A stretch of DNA of 64,000 nucleotides from Oreocharis arfaki (lineage: Eukaryota > Chordata > Aves > Passeriformes > Paramythiidae): the NCBI GenBank assembly GCA_013398015.1, contig VZRR01012411.1:267671-331670 (forward strand), in the 5' to 3' direction. A model generated the notes under the pieces. That model did not search any database. It was not told the origin of the DNA and saw only the letters and a program-made list of their open reading frames with translations. Positions 60,897-64,000 of the stretch are shown one piece after another (position 1 is the first letter of the stretch; every line of letters begins with the position of its first letter). The translations under genes were made by a program, and so were the position numbers.

Positions 60897-62571
60897 AATT
60901 GTGCACTAAAACTCAATACAGTCTTTTTTTTTTTTCTTTTATTCTTTTACTTTTTTTTTTGTGTGAAAACCATATATAGCTGTTTATGGCATGATATATG
61001 ATGTCATTCCAAGTAACTAGCTATCAATGTCTTATAATCCCCGTATTGTGTGTGAAAATTGGTGTTCATTTTTAATCAAGCCTAAGGAAGAAAAGCACAC
61101 AAAGCACTAAAGTTCTCAACCTTTTTCTCTTTATTGATGAATTTTTAAAAAAATCTGAAAAAGCCAAGTGTTCTGAGATGTTTTACTCAGAATATTTGAC
61201 ACGTTTTAAAGCTGTCTGAATATATAAGAAGGTTCATCCACATTTTCTTTTTTGTTTTCTGAAATGCAAGTACGTTTTTAGGTTTGATACTTGCAGAGAG
61301 CCACTTGAAGGTAGGACCTACATACACTCCCAGTAAGATCACATGTTAATTAAAAAGAAAAAAACTTCCAGGCTTGTCATTTTGAAAAAACTGATGGATA
61401 TACTATGATTTTATCATGAGGATGGCTGAACTGAAGCTATATTGTGGACTGCAAAGTATTCGGCCTAATTTTTTAAAGCTTCGTCTCTGTGCTGAAGCAT
61501 TATTCCAGTCAAAGAAAACTATTCACGTAAGGAGTTTGCAGGATGAGATTCTTAGTGTGAATTTGCACAGCTTAAAAGTAGGTGAAAAGAGGTAATGACA
61601 GCTGTAGTAATTGCTAATTAGATTAGTGCTGTAGGTTTTTTGGATGCATGTTTAATTAACCCAGCAATGACTGGTTGCATGTAATTAGCACAGTATTCAG
61701 CAAAATCAATCAATGTGTTAATTGGATCAGATTTCTCAGCCTTTAAAAAAATCCATATTAGGAATATGTTTTATCCGGGGGCTAACAGGATTTTGCTCTC
61801 TGAGCATTATGATGGCCTCTACAAGAAGAACACTGTGTATCAGAAAGGTGAGGGATCTGATCTGCATCACTATATGGATGCTTTCAGTAGTAACATTATA
61901 GCAACAAATGTTAGTTGTGTCCCCTCCGAGCTTGAATGATTTCTGTAATGAAAAGTTTTTCCAGTGCAGCTATGCTGACAATACAGGTGCTGCTAATGTG
62001 ATCTATTTTAGAGCACTCTTTGTGCAAACCTACCTTACAGAACAAGACTAAGCTATAGCTGCAGAGCTCTCTGAAAATTCTGATCAATTCCAAGCAGAGT
62101 TTCTACACTTCTACCCTTTTATTTGTCCTGTTGTCTCTTTTTCAAATGGGTGTGCTTTAGTAGACAATAACTGAAGAGAAGTGCTGGTTTTTTCCTATTG
62201 GTTTAGCAAAATTAATCTTCAGTCCAGGCTATTCTTTTAAGTGTGGATTTAATGCAACCAGCTTTAATGCCTGTAAATACATCAAACACCAGGGTTACAT
62301 CAAACTCTTACTGAATTCTGCACAACTACATATTCCAGGGAAAAGTCTCTGAAGCTGCACTTCATGCTGTGCTTGGTACTTTGTTCACCATCTATGAAAC
62401 ATTCACAACTAACCCCATGGCTCTCAGCTGACTAGATTTTACTGGCAGGTGGTGAAATCTCCTGCAGTGCTTTCTCCTAAATGTACTCACTCACTCCCTG
62501 CTGCAAGAGCAAAACAAGACTCCTTACTCAGACAGAAGCTCTCTGCCAGTCTAAACAGCTGCATAATCCTG
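60897..62571 (+). other. CER1 downstream spacer with homeodomain-motif cluster
   Basis: No gene recognised. The stretch 61605-61730 is unusually dense in TAATTA/TAATTG-type cores and is listed separately. The open frame at 61715-61939 overlaps it but has no family resemblance. Confidence 0.55.
61605..61730 (+). promoter_or_regulatory. candidate enhancer: cluster of homeodomain-type sites
   Basis: Within 125 bases: TAATTG (61608), TAATTA (61615) followed by GATTAG, ATGCAT (61644), TTAATTAA (61652), TAATTA (61682), ATCAATCAAT (61705) and TTAATTGGATC (61718). Such clusters are typical of conserved developmental enhancers. It lies about 2.3 kb beyond the CER1 stop. Function and conservation are inferred, not shown. 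Confidence 0.35.
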
Positions 62572-63776
62572 TCTGGGATCATAATATGCTAAGTTCGAAG
62601 CGACCCTCAAGGACCATTGAGTCAAACTCCTGACCATGCACAAGACAGCCTCAAGAATCACACCATGCGCCTGAGAGCACTGTCCACACACCTCTTGAAC
62701 TGGCAGGCTGGTGCTGTGACCACTTCCTTGGGGAGCAGTTCCAGTGCCCAACCACCCTCTGGGGGAAAAACCTTTGCCTGATATCCAACCTAAACCTCCC
62801 CTGACACAGCTTCAGGCCATTCCCTCGGGTCCTGTCAATGGCCACCACAGAGAAGGGATCAGTGTTTGCTCCTCCCCTTTCCTTCACAAGGAAGTTGTCA
62901 TCCAAAATGAGGTCTCCCCTCAGTCTCCTCCAGGCTAAACAGAAAGTGACCTCAGCTGCTTCTCATAAGGGTTCCTTCCACTCAAAGCCCTTCACCATCT
63001 TCATCGGCCTCCTTTGGATGCTCTTTAATAACTTACTATCTTTCTCATATTGCAGTGCCCAAAACTGCCCCCAGCACTCAAGGTGAGGCCGCCCCAGTGC
63101 AGAGCAGAGCAGGACAATCCCCTCTCTTGCCTGGCTGGCGATGCTGTGCTTGATGCATCCCAGGACACATTTGGCCCTCCTTGCTGCCAGGGCACTGCTG
63201 ACTCATGTTCAACTTTCCATTGACCAGAACCTGCAGGTGCCTTTCCCTGGCACTGCTTTCCAGTTTCTCATTCCCCAGTCAGTCCATACATCGAGGGCTG
63301 CCCCATTCCTGGTGCAGAATCTGGCACTTTCCCTTGCTGAACTTCATATAGTTGGTGATTGCCAAGCCCTCTGATTTGTCAAGGCCCTCTGTCAGCAGCT
63401 CCTCCCAGTTTTGTATCATTTGTGTACTTGCTTAGTACCCCTTTCAGTCCTGCGTCCAAGTAATTGAGCCCTGTGGAACACCACCAGTGACAGGTCCCCC
63501 AGTCTGGTGTCACCCCATTCACTGTAGCCCCTTGTGCCTGACCCGTGAGCCAGTTGCTCACCCACTACATGATGTGTTTAACCAGCTGTGTGCTGGACAT
63601 TTTGTCCAGAAGGATCCTGTGAGAGAAAAAAGCTTTGCTGAAATCCAAAAAAATCACATCAACTGGCACCTCCTGATCAACGAGGTGTCATAAAAGGAAA
63701 TCAGGTTTGATAAGGAGGACTTCCCTCTCATGAAGCCATGCTGGCTTTGACCAATGACTGTGTTGTCCTTCAGGTG
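62572..63776 (-). mobile_element. CR1 LINE fragment, reverse orientation
   Basis: The 3' end is at the left: GGGATCATAATATGCTAAGT, then ACCATTGAGTCAAACTCCTG. Read on the minus strand it gives CR1 ORF2 remnants: ILDFSKAF-like sequence near 63650, VNGVTPDWG near 63505, YLDAGLKGVLSKYTNDTKLG near 63410, and LKLCQGRFRLDIRQRFF near 62790. Frames are broken and the FADD active site reads YTND. It is truncated at the right by the next element. Confidence 0.88.
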
Positions 63777-64000
63777 TGTGCCGGTTTGAAGCAGATTTGG
63801 AGGAAAATATCCCCTGATAGAAGGTGAATTACAGCCACCCCTCCCCCACCAGGTTTGGGAAAGAAACCTTCCTCGGAGGAAAGTGAAAGAGATGAAAAAA
63901 ACTATTTATTTAACAAACACATAGGAAAAGGAAAATAATGCTATATAATAAAATCTCTCGCTGCGGAAAGAGAACCCGGAAGATTTTTAGAGTCCTTCTG
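63777..64000 (-). mobile_element. edge of an LTR-like element, continuing past the window
   Basis: Starts TGTGCCGGTTTGAAGCAGAT and runs to the window end. On the minus strand it shows TTAAATAAATAG (poly(A)-signal-like), a C/T-rich stretch and an AAACCGGCACA terminus, resembling avian endogenous-retrovirus LTRs. The CR1 homology stops exactly where it begins, so it is probably inserted into that CR1. The other end and any target-site duplication are outside the window. Confidence 0.5.

Noticed and set aside
1..64000. CRISPR arrays, operons, tRNA or rRNA genes, or a bacterial-type defence system
   Set aside because: No regularly spaced repeats, no clustered same-strand unspliced genes and no tRNA-like cloverleaf were seen. 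All strong coding signal belongs to FREM1, CER1 and CR1.

Overview
This is a vertebrate nuclear segment, almost certainly from a bird. It holds spliced, AT-rich genes with no operons. It also holds several CR1-type LINE fragments, whose 3' ends carry the short ATTCTGTG-like repeats typical of avian CR1, and a solo LTR of a common avian endogenous retrovirus family. The two genes form the conserved FREM1-CER1 tandem pair. From established knowledge this pair lies on human 9p22 and, in birds, on the Z chromosome; the Z assignment here is inferred from synteny.

Region 1 (1-48137) is the 3' four-fifths of FREM1 on the + strand. I traced 31 coding exons by splice sites and reading phase. Their lengths sum to 5382 nt (1793 residues plus stop) with every phase matching and no internal stop. 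The product contains the tail of CSPG repeat 1, CSPG repeats 2-12, one Calx-beta domain, a serine/charge-rich linker and a C-terminal C-type lectin-like domain. The 5' exons (signal peptide, N-terminal region) lie upstream of the window. Two introns start with GC rather than GT. The longest introns (23170-28255 and 39204-46453) carry the antisense ERVL-like solo LTR and CR1 fragments.

Region 2 (48138-57566) is the intergenic spacer. It contains candidate FREM1 poly(A) signals, a roughly 740-bp segment bracketed by a perfect 17-bp direct repeat, and a 1.75-kb broken CR1 element with a mutated reverse-transcriptase active site.

Region 3 (57567-60900) is CER1 (Cerberus), complete in two exons (273 residues): TATA box, signal peptide, basic cleavage-like site and a nine-cysteine DAN/CTCK knot. 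An AATAAA lies at 60891.

Region 4 (60900-64000) is downstream spacer. It has a dense homeodomain-type motif cluster (61605-61730), a reverse-strand CR1 fragment, and the edge of another LTR-like element that appears inserted into that CR1.

FREM1 is a secreted basement-membrane protein of the FRAS/FREM complex and CER1 is a secreted Nodal/BMP/Wnt antagonist. They share tandem orientation but no known biochemical pathway. I found no tRNA, rRNA, CRISPR or prokaryote-type system.
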